Made by a program: the position numbers and the translations under genes
Source: Bradyrhizobium sp. BRP22
Lineage (GTDB): Bacteria > Pseudomonadota > Alphaproteobacteria > Rhizobiales > Xanthobacteraceae
Direction of reading: 5' to 3'
DNA length: 64,000 bases
Assembly: GCF_020194175.1 (NCBI RefSeq)
Contig: NZ_JADYVX010000013.1
Span: forward strand, 1 to 64,000
Part shown: positions 19,952 to 28,748 of the stretch, piece after piece
Position numbering within the stretch: the first letter of the stretch is position 1
Layout of the letters: every line of letters begins with the position of its first letter
The notes under the pieces: generated by a model
Seen by the model: only the letters and a program-made list of their open reading frames with translations
Databases searched by the model: none
What the model was told of the DNA's origin: nothing

Positions 19952-22900
19952 TGGAGCTACGCCACCTCACAATGGTGAACTGGCACCTGTTCGATGTCGC
20001 CGACATCGACGTGACGGGACACGTCGGCGTGCTGGGCGAGAACCGGTCCGGCAAATCGACGATCCTTGACATGGCCCAAGTGGTGCTCACCGGCGGCAGC
20101 CGGCGGTTCCTGCGCCTGAACGCAGTCGCCGGCGACAGCGGAAAGTCGCGCAGCGGCTCCAAGCGCAGCGTCGTCGACTACTGCCTCGGCACGCTCGGCG
20201 AGGATCAGCGGCGGCGCGACGAGGCGCGAACGTACATCGCGCTCGGTTTCGAAGACACCGAAGGCGCTAGGCCGCCGGTCACGATCGGCATGGCGCTCGA
20301 GGCGCGGAAGTCAGACAGCAGGGAGACCGTGCTCGCGCTGTTCGTCGCCGTCGGGGCCGTTCTGAGCTCCAAGGACTTCATCGAACAGCGAGGGAAGTCT
20401 CAGTTCCCGGCGCAGTGGGAAGACGTGCGGGCCCGGATCATCGCGACGATCGGCGAAGGCAACTTTGTCAATCACCGCGACCGGGCCGGCGACTACGTCC
20501 GCGAGTACATGCGTCATCTCCTGCCGCATTCGCCCTACGGCGAGCAGAACGCCAGTGCCCTGCAGAAATCGATCGTCAATGCGATGACGCTCGATCACAA
20601 CCAGACGGCCACGCAGTTCGTGCGTAACTACATCCTCGAGGACAGTCCGATCGGGATCAAGGAGCTGCGCGAGTCGATCCAGACCTACCGCAACATCAGC
20701 GAAACCATCCGGAAGATGCGCCTCAGACTCGAAGCCCTGAGGGCGCTTCGGGTCGTCCTCGCCGCGCTGGAAGAGGCGCTCGAGACCAAGTTCAGGGAGG
20801 AGTGGATCGCTAAACGTGCGGCTTGGCTGGCGGCGCGCGCGACGAACCTGGACTTCAAGACCAAACGGCGTACTGAGATGGCGCGCCGGGATGCTGCAGC
20901 GGCCGAACTCGAATTCATCGACGAGGACGTCAAGGCCATCGACAAGGAGATCGAACGCCTCACGGCGGCGATCGCCGAGCACGACGCCAAGACCGGAAGA
21001 AAGTCGCTGCAGCAAACCGTCGATGTGGCCGCACAGGCGGCGCACCGCGCTTCGGTGGACTTCAAGGCGCGTCTCGAGAGCATCGGTCGCCTGCATCCGC
21101 TCCGGGCGATGTGCGCGAGCGATTTCGACGATTTCGTACCAGCGCTGGAACGGCTCCTGGCGGCCGCAGCGGGGGCCGAAATCACGCTCGTCTCCGACCA
21201 GCTCTCCGCGGCCGAGAAATCCTTCGCGGCCACCGGCGCGAAATGGCTGCCGAAGATCGACGAAGCGCGTCAGGCAATAATCGCGGAGCTTTCCGGGCTC
21301 CGAGTGCGGCGCGACGAGGTGCTCGAACGCATCCGACAGCACGCCTCCGGAGGGGCGCGGGCCTATCTCGGCGACGACACCGAACTGCTCTGCCGCAGGC
21401 TGCGGCAGAAGGGAATGGCCCCGCGCGTGCTCTGCGACGTCATCGAAGTCGCCGAACCCGAATGGGTGGGAGCGGCCGAGGCGCTCCTCGGGCGCGACCG
21501 GGAGGCCGTGTTCGTGGACAGAGCCGACATCGGCGCCGCCACGGCGATGTTCAAGGAGGGCCGCCGCGAGTTCCGCCACGCTTCCTTGGTAAGCCTGAAC
21601 AAGCTCGAGCAGTTCAGGGCCAAACCCGAACGCGGCACTTTTCCCTCCATTTTCCGGAGTCAGGATCCGGACGCGATGGCGTTCATCATGCGCCGCTACG
21701 GCACGGTCCGTCTCGCCGACACGCTCGACCAGTTCAACAGGCCCGGCCGGGCGATCATGAAGGATGGCCTCTACGACGACGGACTCGTCAGGAGTCATCG
21801 CTGGATCGAATCCTCGCAGCACAAGATCGGAAAGGCAGCCCAGGCAAACGCCCTACGCTCCCTGCAGGATCAGGCCGAGGAGCTGGATCGGATCCTGACC
21901 GACAAGGGCAAGGAGGCCAACGCCGCCGAGCAAGCTTTTTCCGCTCTGAAGAACATCTGCGAGGGACGTGACGACCTGAAGGCTCGCGCGGCGGCCTTCG
22001 CGGCCGCGCAGACGGAGATCGCCGAAGCGCAGGCCAGGCTCGATGCTCTCGACGGCGCGGGGGACGGCGGGCTTCGCGACAAGAAGAGGGCGCAGCAGAA
22101 GCTGAAGGACAAGAGGCTCGACGAGAGAAGGATCCAGCAGAAGGCGTTCGGCGAGCATGACGGCGAGGTTAGATCGGCGGATAGGAGGCTCGGAGAGGGC
22201 GAGAACGTGCCCGGCTCCGAGCTCAACCTCCGGGTCGCCCGGTCGATCTATCGCAAGTTCTTCCCGCTCTACTCCGCCGCGAAAGGCAGGGTCGCCTACC
22301 GCGAGCGCCTCGATGCCGCAGCCCAAAAGGGCTTCCCGGAGAAACACCGGGCCATCGCCGACAAGGCGCTGAAGGATGCGAACGCATCCGACAACGAGCG
22401 CGCACGGATCGAGCGACGGGTCCGCGAGCTCCTTTACGATTACTTCGACCAGTTCGGGATGAGCTCGCAGGTAGGCGCGGAAAGCGAGCCGCTGCGGGAG
22501 GTGAAGCCCTGGATGGAGCAGCTCATCTCGGAGATCGAATCGAATGAGCTGCGCCAGTACGAACGGCAGGCGCGGGAAGCGGCGGAAAAGGCGTCCACCC
22601 TGCTGCGCGGTGAGTTCATCAACGCGCTCACGGCCCGGATCGGCAAGATGGAGCGGGAGCTGCAGTCGTTGAACCGTAGCCTCTATGCACATCCCTTCCA
22701 TAACGAGCGATATTCGTTCCACCGCACGCAGGTGGTGGAATTCCAGCCCATTCTGAAGATCATCGAGATCGCCAAGACGTCTCCGGAGGCGCTCGACATG
22801 CTGTTCCGGGGCGATGTGCCCGACGATTTTCCGCACAAGGATACGATCCTTGCGCTCGAGGCGCTGCTCGAGGACCCCGACAAGGACTTCACCCAGTTCG

Positions 22901-23382
22901 AGGACTACCGCAACTTCTACACGTTCGAGATCCACATGGAGGACGTCGCCACCGGTCGCTCGACCCGCTGGGAGCAGCGGCGCGGCACCGGGTCCGGCGC
23001 CGAACAGCAGGTGCCCATCTACGTCGCAATCGGCGCTTCGCTTGCCGCCGTCTACGGCAGCGCCGAGCGTCGTGCCGGCAAGCCCGCCGGTTTCGCCCTG
23101 GCCATGTTCGACGAGGCCTTCTCCAAGATGGACGGCAAGAACCAGCGGCAGATGATGAGCTTCTACAAGAACCTCGGCCTGCAGTTCGTGATAGCGGCGC
23201 CGTTCGAAAAGCGCGTCGCCGTGCTCGAGCACATGGACACCATCGTGGAGGTGGACCGCATCGGCGAGCAGTCCAGGGCCACCGTTGTGGAACTGAAGGA
23301 GAAGGCCAAGCGCGAACTGATGGCGATCGATCCCGACCTGATGTCCGAAGTTGAACTCGCCACCCGCCTGGCAGCCGAGTAG
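19948..23382 (+). CDS. jetC: Wadjet protein JetC (SMC/MukB-like ATPase)
   Basis: The true start is the ATG at 19948 overlapping the jetB stop (an open frame extends upstream inside jetB but is not coding), giving 1144 aa. Residues 30-38 are the Walker A GENRSGKST. Long heptad-rich arms fill the centre with a hinge around residues 470-560. Near residues 1018-1025 TGSGAEQQ is the ABC-signature region, and AMFDEAFSKMDGKN near 1050 is Walker B plus D-loop, followed by FVIAAP. This is the SMC motor that loads on DNA and extrudes loops until JetD cuts small circles. All ATPase motifs are intact. Composition is GC-rich and regular compared with the flanking debris, suggesting a maintained module. 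Confidence 0.9.
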   Translation: MMELRHLTMVNWHLFDVADIDVTGHVGVLGENRSGKSTILDMAQVVLTGGSRRFLRLNAVAGDSGKSRSGSKRSVVDYCLGTLGEDQRRRDEARTYIALGFEDTEGARPPVTIGMALEARKSDSRETVLALFVAVGAVLSSKDFIEQRGKSQFPAQWEDVRARIIATIGEGNFVNHRDRAGDYVREYMRHLLPHSPYGEQNASALQKSIVNAMTLDHNQTATQFVRNYILEDSPIGIKELRESIQTYRNISETIRKMRLRLEALRALRVVLAALEEALETKFREEWIAKRAAWLAARATNLDFKTKRRTEMARRDAAAAELEFIDEDVKAIDKEIERLTAAIAEHDAKTGRKSLQQTVDVAAQAAHRASVDFKARLESIGRLHPLRAMCASDFDDFVPALERLLAAAAGAEITLVSDQLSAAEKSFAATGAKWLPKIDEARQAIIAELSGLRVRRDEVLERIRQHASGGARAYLGDDTELLCRRLRQKGMAPRVLCDVIEVAEPEWVGAAEALLGRDREAVFVDRADIGAATAMFKEGRREFRHASLVSLNKLEQFRAKPERGTFPSIFRSQDPDAMAFIMRRYGTVRLADTLDQFNRPGRAIMKDGLYDDGLVRSHRWIESSQHKIGKAAQANALRSLQDQAEELDRILTDKGKEANAAEQAFSALKNICEGRDDLKARAAAFAAAQTEIAEAQARLDALDGAGDGGLRDKKRAQQKLKDKRLDERRIQQKAFGEHDGEVRSADRRLGEGENVPGSELNLRVARSIYRKFFPLYSAAKGRVAYRERLDAAAQKGFPEKHRAIADKALKDANASDNERARIERRVRELLYDYFDQFGMSSQVGAESEPLREVKPWMEQLISEIESNELRQYERQAREAAEKASTLLRGEFINALTARIGKMERELQSLNRSLYAHPFHNERYSFHRTQVVEFQPILKIIEIAKTSPEALDMLFRGDVPDDFPHKDTILALEALLEDPDKDFTQFEDYRNFYTFEIHMEDVATGRSTRWEQRRGTGSGAEQQVPIYVAIGASLAAVYGSAERRAGKPAGFALAMFDEAFSKMDGKNQRQMMSFYKNLGLQFVIAAPFEKRVAVLEHMDTIVEVDRIGEQSRATVVELKEKAKRELMAIDPDLMSEVELATRLAAE

Positions 23383-23384
23383 CC

Positions 23385-24554
23385 ATGGCGCGGCGCTTCA
23401 CGGACGCGAATGGGCTGCTGAACGACCTGCTCGATCGCTTCGAGGCCGGGGCCACAAGCCCGATCGCCCACCCGGACTATGCCGCTTTCCCGTCCGTAGT
23501 GGTGGCGGACGCCTTCCTGAAACAGATCAGGGAAGCCGAAGGCGCCGGCGCGGTCTCCCTTGGCTGGGGCCGCGGCGCAAAGCGGGATCAACTCGCACAC
23601 GTGCGGCTGGCCTCGGCGGACATCCTCTACCGCTATCTCGGCCGCCCCCCCGCGTCACGCATCGCAGAGGACGCCGCCGCGCGGCTTGTAGCCGGATCGG
23701 CGCTGCACGACTCTCTGAAGAACAGCGCCTCTCAAATCGCCGAGGTGTGGGCGCGGGGGAAGACGTGGCACGGGTTCGGTTCGTCCGACGTCGACACGTT
23801 ACGCCACGCGTTCGTTCTCGCCCAGGCGATCTTGCACAACAAGCATCTCGACGTCGACTACAAGACCTTCTCGCGACGGACGGTGGGTCACAGCAAGACG
23901 CTCGAACGGATCGAGGGTGCAGTCGTGCGGCTCCTCAGCGGCATCCTGGAGTTTCCCCCCGGTGCGCGGCCCCGCGAGGCGCTGCGGGCAATCGGACTGG
24001 AGCGCTTCGCACCGCCGCTACTGATCGCGGGCAAGATCGACCTCGATGGAGCCGACCTGTCCGGAATCTCTCCCATTTATCTCGGAATCACTCCCAAGGA
24101 AGCAGATCGCGTCCGCTTCCGGGAGCCGCCGGCCTATGTTCTGACCATCGAGAACTTCGCAAGCTTCAACCGGCACATCGCCGAAGCCGACCCCAGTCGG
24201 CTGGGAACGACGATGTACGTCGGCGGATATCCCTCGCTCGCCACCCAGCAGGCCTTGCGGACGATCGCAGGAATTATGTCCGAACAGACCCCGATCTTCC
24301 ATTGGTCGGACATCGATCCGGACGGCACCTGGATCTTCCACACGATCGAGCGCACTATCGGACGTCCGATCCGTCCGCACCTCATGAGCGTCGAAATCGC
24401 CGAGCGCTTGGGACAGGTGCCGACAAGAAAGTCCGCACCGGCGCGATGCCCGCCAGAGTCTGGTATCGCGCCGTTGGCAGCGTACCTGAGGGAAGACGGC
24501 GCCAAGACGCTCGAACAGGAAGAGCTCGATCCGGTTTTGCCGGCGTCCAGGTGA
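23385..24554 (+). CDS. jetD: Wadjet protein JetD (Toprim-type nuclease)
   Basis: This 389-aa protein starts 2 bp after the jetC stop. The N-terminal part resembles DUF3322 and the C-terminal half is a Toprim/topoisomerase VI-like nuclease domain (DUF2220): Glu256 in LTIENFASF and the acidic pair Asp309 and Asp311 in HWSDIDPDG are the expected metal ligands. JetD is the nuclease that cuts plasmid DNA after JetABC has sensed its topology. All four subunits are full-length with intact active sites, so the system looks functional. Confidence 0.9.
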   Translation: MARRFTDANGLLNDLLDRFEAGATSPIAHPDYAAFPSVVVADAFLKQIREAEGAGAVSLGWGRGAKRDQLAHVRLASADILYRYLGRPPASRIAEDAAARLVAGSALHDSLKNSASQIAEVWARGKTWHGFGSSDVDTLRHAFVLAQAILHNKHLDVDYKTFSRRTVGHSKTLERIEGAVVRLLSGILEFPPGARPREALRAIGLERFAPPLLIAGKIDLDGADLSGISPIYLGITPKEADRVRFREPPAYVLTIENFASFNRHIAEADPSRLGTTMYVGGYPSLATQQALRTIAGIMSEQTPIFHWSDIDPDGTWIFHTIERTIGRPIRPHLMSVEIAERLGQVPTRKSAPARCPPESGIAPLAAYLREDGAKTLEQEELDPVLPASR

Positions 24555-24935
24555 TGCACATGGGCTGACGGTCCTGTCAGCCGCCCAACGAAGGCGCCCT
24601 CGCGCGGGGCTTGGCACATTTGTCGTCCCAGACATCAGGGATGCGTTGCTTCGGGGCGGATGCGAGTCGTCCCCGCCATCTCCACGTCTCCGACGAGATC
24701 GAGCTCCTACGTCTTCATTCCACGACCAAGCTCGAGCCCCCAAAGGCGGCACTTTGGAAAAATCTTGGATATCAGGTGTTTACGATAGTCGATCCGCTCC
24801 TATTGTGTTGCAGTGCCGATCGACGTGTTCTTATTGTAAAATTCGATCCATTCTTGGAGGGCGGGGCCGTGAAAAATCAAGGACTTGGTCGATCCGCTCT
24901 TAATGTGTCGGCATAAATGCCTCTGATGCGTCTGA
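24555..24935. other. intergenic debris with a 100-bp-spaced direct repeat
   Basis: No gene recognised. GTCGATCCGCTC followed by a T-rich TTGTGT or ATGTGT core occurs at 24788-24809 and again at 24888-24909, exactly 100 bp apart. A minus frame reads LQEWIEFYNKN, faintly like the end of an IS3-type transposase; not firm enough to call. Confidence 0.4.
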
Positions 24936-25160
24936 TCAGAATCGTTCGATGTGCGCGCGAATCGCATTTGCGTTTGCGTCAATCCAACCGCGCTCGCACG
25001 CGCCGACAACCATCTTGGCGTAAGCTGCTTCCCAGATTTCGTTGTGCTTGGGGCAGCCAGGCAGGACAGGCACTAAGTCAATGGGTACCAGCGCATTGTC
25101 GTGGTCAACAAGCGTGATCCCTTTCAAGTCAGAAAAGTTAGCGGCAAGTGGGCCCTTCAA
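24936..25160 (-). CDS. hypothetical protein, possibly a C-terminal fragment
   Basis: This 74-aa open frame begins MKGPLAANFSDLKGITLVDH and ends ANAIRAHIERF. It has the composition of real globular protein (hydrophobic pattern, low Arg/Ser bias), unlike the shadow frames around it. I do not recognise the family. It lies 145 bp downstream of the flavin reductase on the same strand and could be the tail of a lost enzyme of that operon. Confidence 0.4.
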   Translation of the reverse strand: MKGPLAANFSDLKGITLVDHDNALVPIDLVPVLPGCPKHNEIWEAAYAKMVVGACERGWIDANANAIRAHIERF

Positions 25161-25305
25161 GACGAGCTTAAACCTGAAGAAGTCGAACGGCTCAGACAGT
25201 TGCAGCCCGCTCGGGCGAGTACTCTATTATCATGACGCAGCTCCTTCGTTGTGGCTATTGAACACGAGCTTAGCCTAGAATCGCGATTGCGCTGAAAACC
25301 CGCAC

Positions 25306-25830
25306 TCAGCCACACGGCAACGTTCGAAGCTCGCCACGGAAGTTGATGAGCGGATTGCCTTCAGCTGATCGCGTCGCGATAACGCGACCAATAAAGATCC
25401 CATGAGTGCCGACCACCTGGTGGTGATGCAAGACACATTCGAGCACGCAGACGGCGCTTTGCAGAACTGGCACGTCGAGAATGCCCTGTTCCCACAGCGC
25501 TGTGTCGAAACGGTGGACACCGTCTGCGCCATGCCTGCCGGCGAAACGCAGTGCGAGGTCCTGCTGATTACCGCTGAGAAGACTGACGCCAAAAGCGCCG
25601 TTAGCCAGTATGGTATTGTGAGTCTCGGAACTGGCATTAATACCGACCAGCAAGCAGGGCGGCTCCATGCAGAGCGAAGTAATAGAGCTGACCGTTAGCC
25701 CGCGGCGTCCAAGGGCCGTTCCGGTGGCTACAATGGAGACACCGCTCGCCAGATTCCGCATGGCTTGGCGAAACTCGATCGCCTCGACGGACTGCCTATC
25801 GCTCATCAGGAAAGGAGAGTGGCGGCTCAC
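25306..25830 (-). CDS. flavin reductase (HpaC-like, FMN-binding split barrel)
   Basis: The 174-aa protein has the flavin-reductase-domain pattern: FRQAMRNLASGVSIVAT, then TVSSITSLCMEPPCLLVGIN, FGVSLLSGNQQDLALRFAG, and a final HGIFIGRVIATRS. Such enzymes use NAD(P)H to supply reduced FMN or FAD to a partner monooxygenase or halogenase. The GTG at 25830 is preferred because GGAG precedes it at 7 bp and it overlaps the stop of the upstream small ORF (GTGA). It is the last coupled gene of the trpD-trpC operon. No partner monooxygenase is evident in the window. Confidence 0.8.
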   Translation of the reverse strand: MSRHSPFLMSDRQSVEAIEFRQAMRNLASGVSIVATGTALGRRGLTVSSITSLCMEPPCLLVGINASSETHNTILANGAFGVSLLSGNQQDLALRFAGRHGADGVHRFDTALWEQGILDVPVLQSAVCVLECVLHHHQVVGTHGIFIGRVIATRSAEGNPLINFRGELRTLPCG

Positions 25831-26141
25831 AGCAGAGCTCCGCAGTCGGGCTCGGGTTCGAAGGTTTGCGCTAGGCGGAGATTACGCGAGGCGCGAACCT
25901 CAAAGGTGTGTCCGCGCAGTTCGTACTTCATGGCGCCGGTACACTGACTGCTCCATAGCGCGATCCTGCCTTGCAGCTGAACACAACAGCTGGCGTTGCT
26001 TGGATGAGAACGTTCAGTGTGCCTTCGCGTCGGATCGCAGCCGTCCCGGGTCCTTGTCGCCTGGCAGGGGTGGCGGCGAAGGGGGCCCGTACGTCCCAAG
26101 GGCGGGCGGCCCGTGATCAGTCTGCGCCGGACGTCACTCAT
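25827..26141 (-). CDS. small ORF in the trpDC operon, possibly degenerate
   Basis: From the ATG at 26141, which overlaps the end of the 80-aa ORF, this frame gives 104 aa starting MSDVRRRLITG and ending with the stop that overlaps the flavin reductase GTG. The tight coupling on both sides argues it is or was translated. The middle is rich in Arg, Thr, Pro and Cys, unlike a folded protein, so a frameshift inside is possible; the last 34 residues (from MKYELRGHTFEVRA) look more protein-like. Not recognised. Confidence 0.3.
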   Translation of the reverse strand: MSDVRRRLITGRPPLGRTGPLRRHPCQATRTRDGCDPTRRHTERSHPSNASCCVQLQGRIALWSSQCTGAMKYELRGHTFEVRASRNLRLAQTFEPEPDCGALL

Positions 26142-26376
26142 TGCGAACTCGTCCTCGGTGTGAGATGGGCTTCGCTGCCACGCCGTTCTGCTTTCCAAAA
26201 CGGTCGAAAACGCGCTCTTTCGCTAAGAGAAGGCGTTCATCCAGCGTCGCGTGTAAGGAAACCCTTAGGTCGGGCGGGATCGAGTCGTCGGTATCGATCA
26301 TTTCCCGAAATTTCCGAAATATGCGTTCGATTGTCTCGATGGATCCGAGTAGGGTGATGGTCCGCCAGGACATCAT
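26134..26376 (-). CDS. hypothetical 80-aa protein coupled to trpC
   Basis: This ORF starts MMSWRTITLLGSIETIERIF. Its ATG overlaps the trpC stop (ATGA) and is preceded by AGGAGA at 6 bp, so translation is well supported. The rest (REMIDTDDSIPPDLRVSLHA and onward) is helical and charged. No family recognised. It may be a protein partner in the operon. Confidence 0.55.
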   Translation of the reverse strand: MMSWRTITLLGSIETIERIFRKFREMIDTDDSIPPDLRVSLHATLDERLLLAKERVFDRFGKQNGVAAKPISHRGRVRNE

Positions 26377-27077
26377 TGCTTTTCTCCTGTGGCGCGATAG
26401 CGCTGGTCCGCGAGCCGCGGTCTTTGGCCGACAATCCGCTGAGCTTTGGAAGGGGATGCCTGCACCGCGCTGATCGCAAGTCTCGCCTCGGAGTTGCGCA
26501 GCTTGCGGCTGTTGATGCCGATCATTGCCGAGCGACGGCTGAGGGCAGAGCCGAGTTCGGTGCAGTCACGGATCTCGATCACCACCCCCACGTCGTGTGC
26601 CTGGGCGACGGCCGCAATATCGCGGGCAGTAGCTTCACCCGGCGCAGCCATGACGATCAGGAAGCAATCAGTGCCATGAGCTCGCGCCTTGCGCCCTCGG
26701 CAGGTATCGAACAGGAAACCTGGCGTAGCCACAGTTGCGCCCGCGCGCGCAGCCATCACGGAATCAACATGTCCCAGAAAGCACGCCGTGGCCGTCAGGA
26801 CGAACGGGCGGGCCACGCCATCCGCTTCACAGTCCTTCGAGAGCGAACGTGGATCAAAGTCAGCGCGAATGACCCCCTTCGAGGGCGCGGCCGTCCCGAT
26901 TTCGGCGATCAGCCCATTTTTGCCCGCGGCACGTCTAATCCGGATCTTGCTGAGAAAGCCGCGCCGAGGCGGCGCGCGCCGCGCGAATGCCTCGCGCTGT
27001 GGACGCGACAGCGCGCGCGTGGCGGCTGCGATCTCTTCGGGCTGATAAGCGTCGATCTTGGTCGGAATGTCGGACAT
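26373..27077 (-). CDS. trpC: degenerate indole-3-glycerol-phosphate synthase (TrpC) homologue
   Basis: This 234-aa homologue of TrpC is normal at the N-terminus (MSDIPTKIDAYQPEEIAAAT) and in several core strands, but key residues are gone. The usual EIKKASPSKG is EIGTAAPSKG, so the first catalytic lysine is Gly. The usual LRKDFMFD is ATPGFLFD, so the second is lost. The Glu in VVIEIRD and Asn in MIGINSRKL remain. The C-terminus, which normally has GESGI and the second phosphate-binding loop, is replaced by unrelated sequence and ends about 30-40 residues early. Ring closure to indole-glycerol phosphate should be impossible. It lies 15 bp after trpD and is coupled to the next ORF. Either decaying, or kept for another role such as scaffolding. 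Confidence 0.75.
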   Translation of the reverse strand: MSDIPTKIDAYQPEEIAAATRALSRPQREAFARRAPPRRGFLSKIRIRRAAGKNGLIAEIGTAAPSKGVIRADFDPRSLSKDCEADGVARPFVLTATACFLGHVDSVMAARAGATVATPGFLFDTCRGRKARAHGTDCFLIVMAAPGEATARDIAAVAQAHDVGVVIEIRDCTELGSALSRRSAMIGINSRKLRNSEARLAISAVQASPSKAQRIVGQRPRLADQRYRATGEKQ

Positions 27078-27092
27078 CGGCCAGCTTGGCTG

Positions 27093-28106
27093 TTAAGCGT
27101 TGGAGATCGCGATCAAGTGCTTCAATCGCGCGGCTGCGGCACCGCTATCAAGCGACTGCTGCCCAAGCGCGACGCCCTCCTTCAACGTCTTGGCGCGGCC
27201 TGCTATGATCAATGTCGCAGCCGCATTGAGAAGCGCGACGTCGCGATAGGGGCTTGGAGCGCCGTCCAGTACGCGTTGCAGTGCAATCGCATTGGCATCT
27301 GCGTCGCCGCCCTTAAGCCCCTCGCTACTACAACGGGGCAGGTCGGCTTCTTCTGGATTGAGTTCGAAGGTGCGGATCTCGCCGGTCTCTAGCGCGGCAA
27401 CATAGGTCGGACCGGTGAGGGTGATCTCATCCAGTCCGTCCGAGCCGTGTACAACCCATACCGACTCAGCGCCAAGATTCTTCAGCACCTCCGCCAAAGG
27501 CTGCACCCAGTGCCGCGCAAATACCCCGACCATCTGTCGCTTGACGCCGGCTGGATTGCACAGCGGTCCGAGCAGATTGAAGATGGTGCGGGTCGCAAGC
27601 TCAGCCCGGATCGAGCGAACGTGCTTCATGGCGGGATGATGGACCGGCGCAAACATGAAGGCGATGCCGGCCTCCTGGACGCAGCGAGTGACGCCTTCAG
27701 GGGAGATGTCGAGCCGCACGCCGAGTGAGGCCAACACATCGGCCGCGCCCGAACGCGAGGACATTGCTCGGTTGCCATGTTTGGCCACCCGCACGCCGGC
27801 GCCAGCGACGATGAAAGCGGCGCAGGTCGAGACATTGACCGAGCCAGAAGCGTCGCCACCCGTGCCGACAATGTCGACGGTATCGTGCGGCGCACTGACT
27901 CGCAGCATCTTACTACGCATCGCGGAAGCTGCGCCGGTGATCTCCTCCACCGTCTCGCCGCGCACCCGCAGCGCCATGAGAAGTCCGCCGATTTGCGAGG
28001 GGCTGGCTTCGCCCGACATGATGCTGTCAAACACGGATGCCGCTTCCTCGCGGGTCAGCGTGGCGCCACCGGCGACTTTGCCAATGATCGATTTCAGGGC
28101 GTCCAT
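27093..28106 (-). CDS. trpD: anthranilate phosphoribosyltransferase
   Basis: The 337-aa TrpD is complete: DIVGTGGDASGSVNVSTCAA (PRPP loop), KHGNRAMSSRSGAADVLASL, HHPAMKHVRSIRAELATRTI (anthranilate-site Arg) and NLLGPLCNPAG are all present. It transfers phosphoribose from PRPP to anthranilate. As the cell needs a housekeeping trpDC elsewhere, this copy in an accessory region is probably a paralogue. Its neighbour TrpC lacks catalytic residues, so the product would not go on to tryptophan here. The operon continues with two small ORFs and a flavin reductase, which hints at an anthranilate-derived metabolite; that is inference. Confidence 0.9.
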   Translation of the reverse strand: MDALKSIIGKVAGGATLTREEAASVFDSIMSGEASPSQIGGLLMALRVRGETVEEITGAASAMRSKMLRVSAPHDTVDIVGTGGDASGSVNVSTCAAFIVAGAGVRVAKHGNRAMSSRSGAADVLASLGVRLDISPEGVTRCVQEAGIAFMFAPVHHPAMKHVRSIRAELATRTIFNLLGPLCNPAGVKRQMVGVFARHWVQPLAEVLKNLGAESVWVVHGSDGLDEITLTGPTYVAALETGEIRTFELNPEEADLPRCSSEGLKGGDADANAIALQRVLDGAPSPYRDVALLNAAATLIIAGRAKTLKEGVALGQQSLDSGAAAARLKHLIAISNA

Positions 28107-28748
28107 CCTGCTTTCGAAGGGTGCTTAGTTGTTGTTAGTGGCAATGGTTTTGCCTGGGCGAGCGTCACATCTCTGATGATGAGCCGATGTCCGATTCCAG
28201 CCCGGTGAGAGGGCCGCGATCGGCTTGTCGCACGCACTGCGTTGCAGGTTCCTCTCTCAGTTCTTTGCTCTCCTCCGATGCGAACTCGAGAGTGCCACGA
28301 TCTCGCAATCTTTCGCCTTAATCGGCGGAAGGCTGACAGGCATCAGTTCCAGATCTGCATTCATGCGGCACGGCAACTCCAGCTGACGCAGTGGCCGCGA
28401 CCGATTGCTTGCGTTGTGCAGGTTTATCCTAATTGGGCCCCAAGCCTACAACCTGACGCAGCGTAAGGTTCAACCCCCTTTCAGTGGCCTAGCGGAATCT
28501 TATTCTGCTGCCACCAACCAGCATTCTGCTCGCATTCCTTGGGCGCGAGGACACCGGGTGCCAAACGCATGATGGGGTTACCTCGATCGAATGCTCACCC
28601 AGCTTTATCTCGCAAAAAGGTCGACTCATAAGCGGCTCTAAGCGGTGGCCTCCGATTGTCGGTCGCGAGGATTGCCCGGCTCTTTCCCCGCCACCAGGAA
28701 AGGGGATGCCTGGGAGGTACTGGTCCCGTTTCCGCTCCTCGGGACTTA
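28107..28748. other. intergenic upstream of trpD and downstream of effector debris
   Basis: No gene recognised. A weak sigma54-like element (GGCA-N8-TTGC) on the minus strand lies about 35 bp upstream of trpD but has no NifA site. Short frames here carry no recognisable pattern. Confidence 0.4.

Noticed and set aside
20311..23232. Two long minus-strand open frames (503 and 459 codons) opposite jetC
   Set aside because: High GC and lack of minus-strand stops in the jetC codon pattern explain them; no protein signatures.
28137..28152. Possible sigma54 promoter upstream of trpD (minus strand)
   Set aside because: GGCA and TTGC match but the rest does not, and no NifA site was found upstream.
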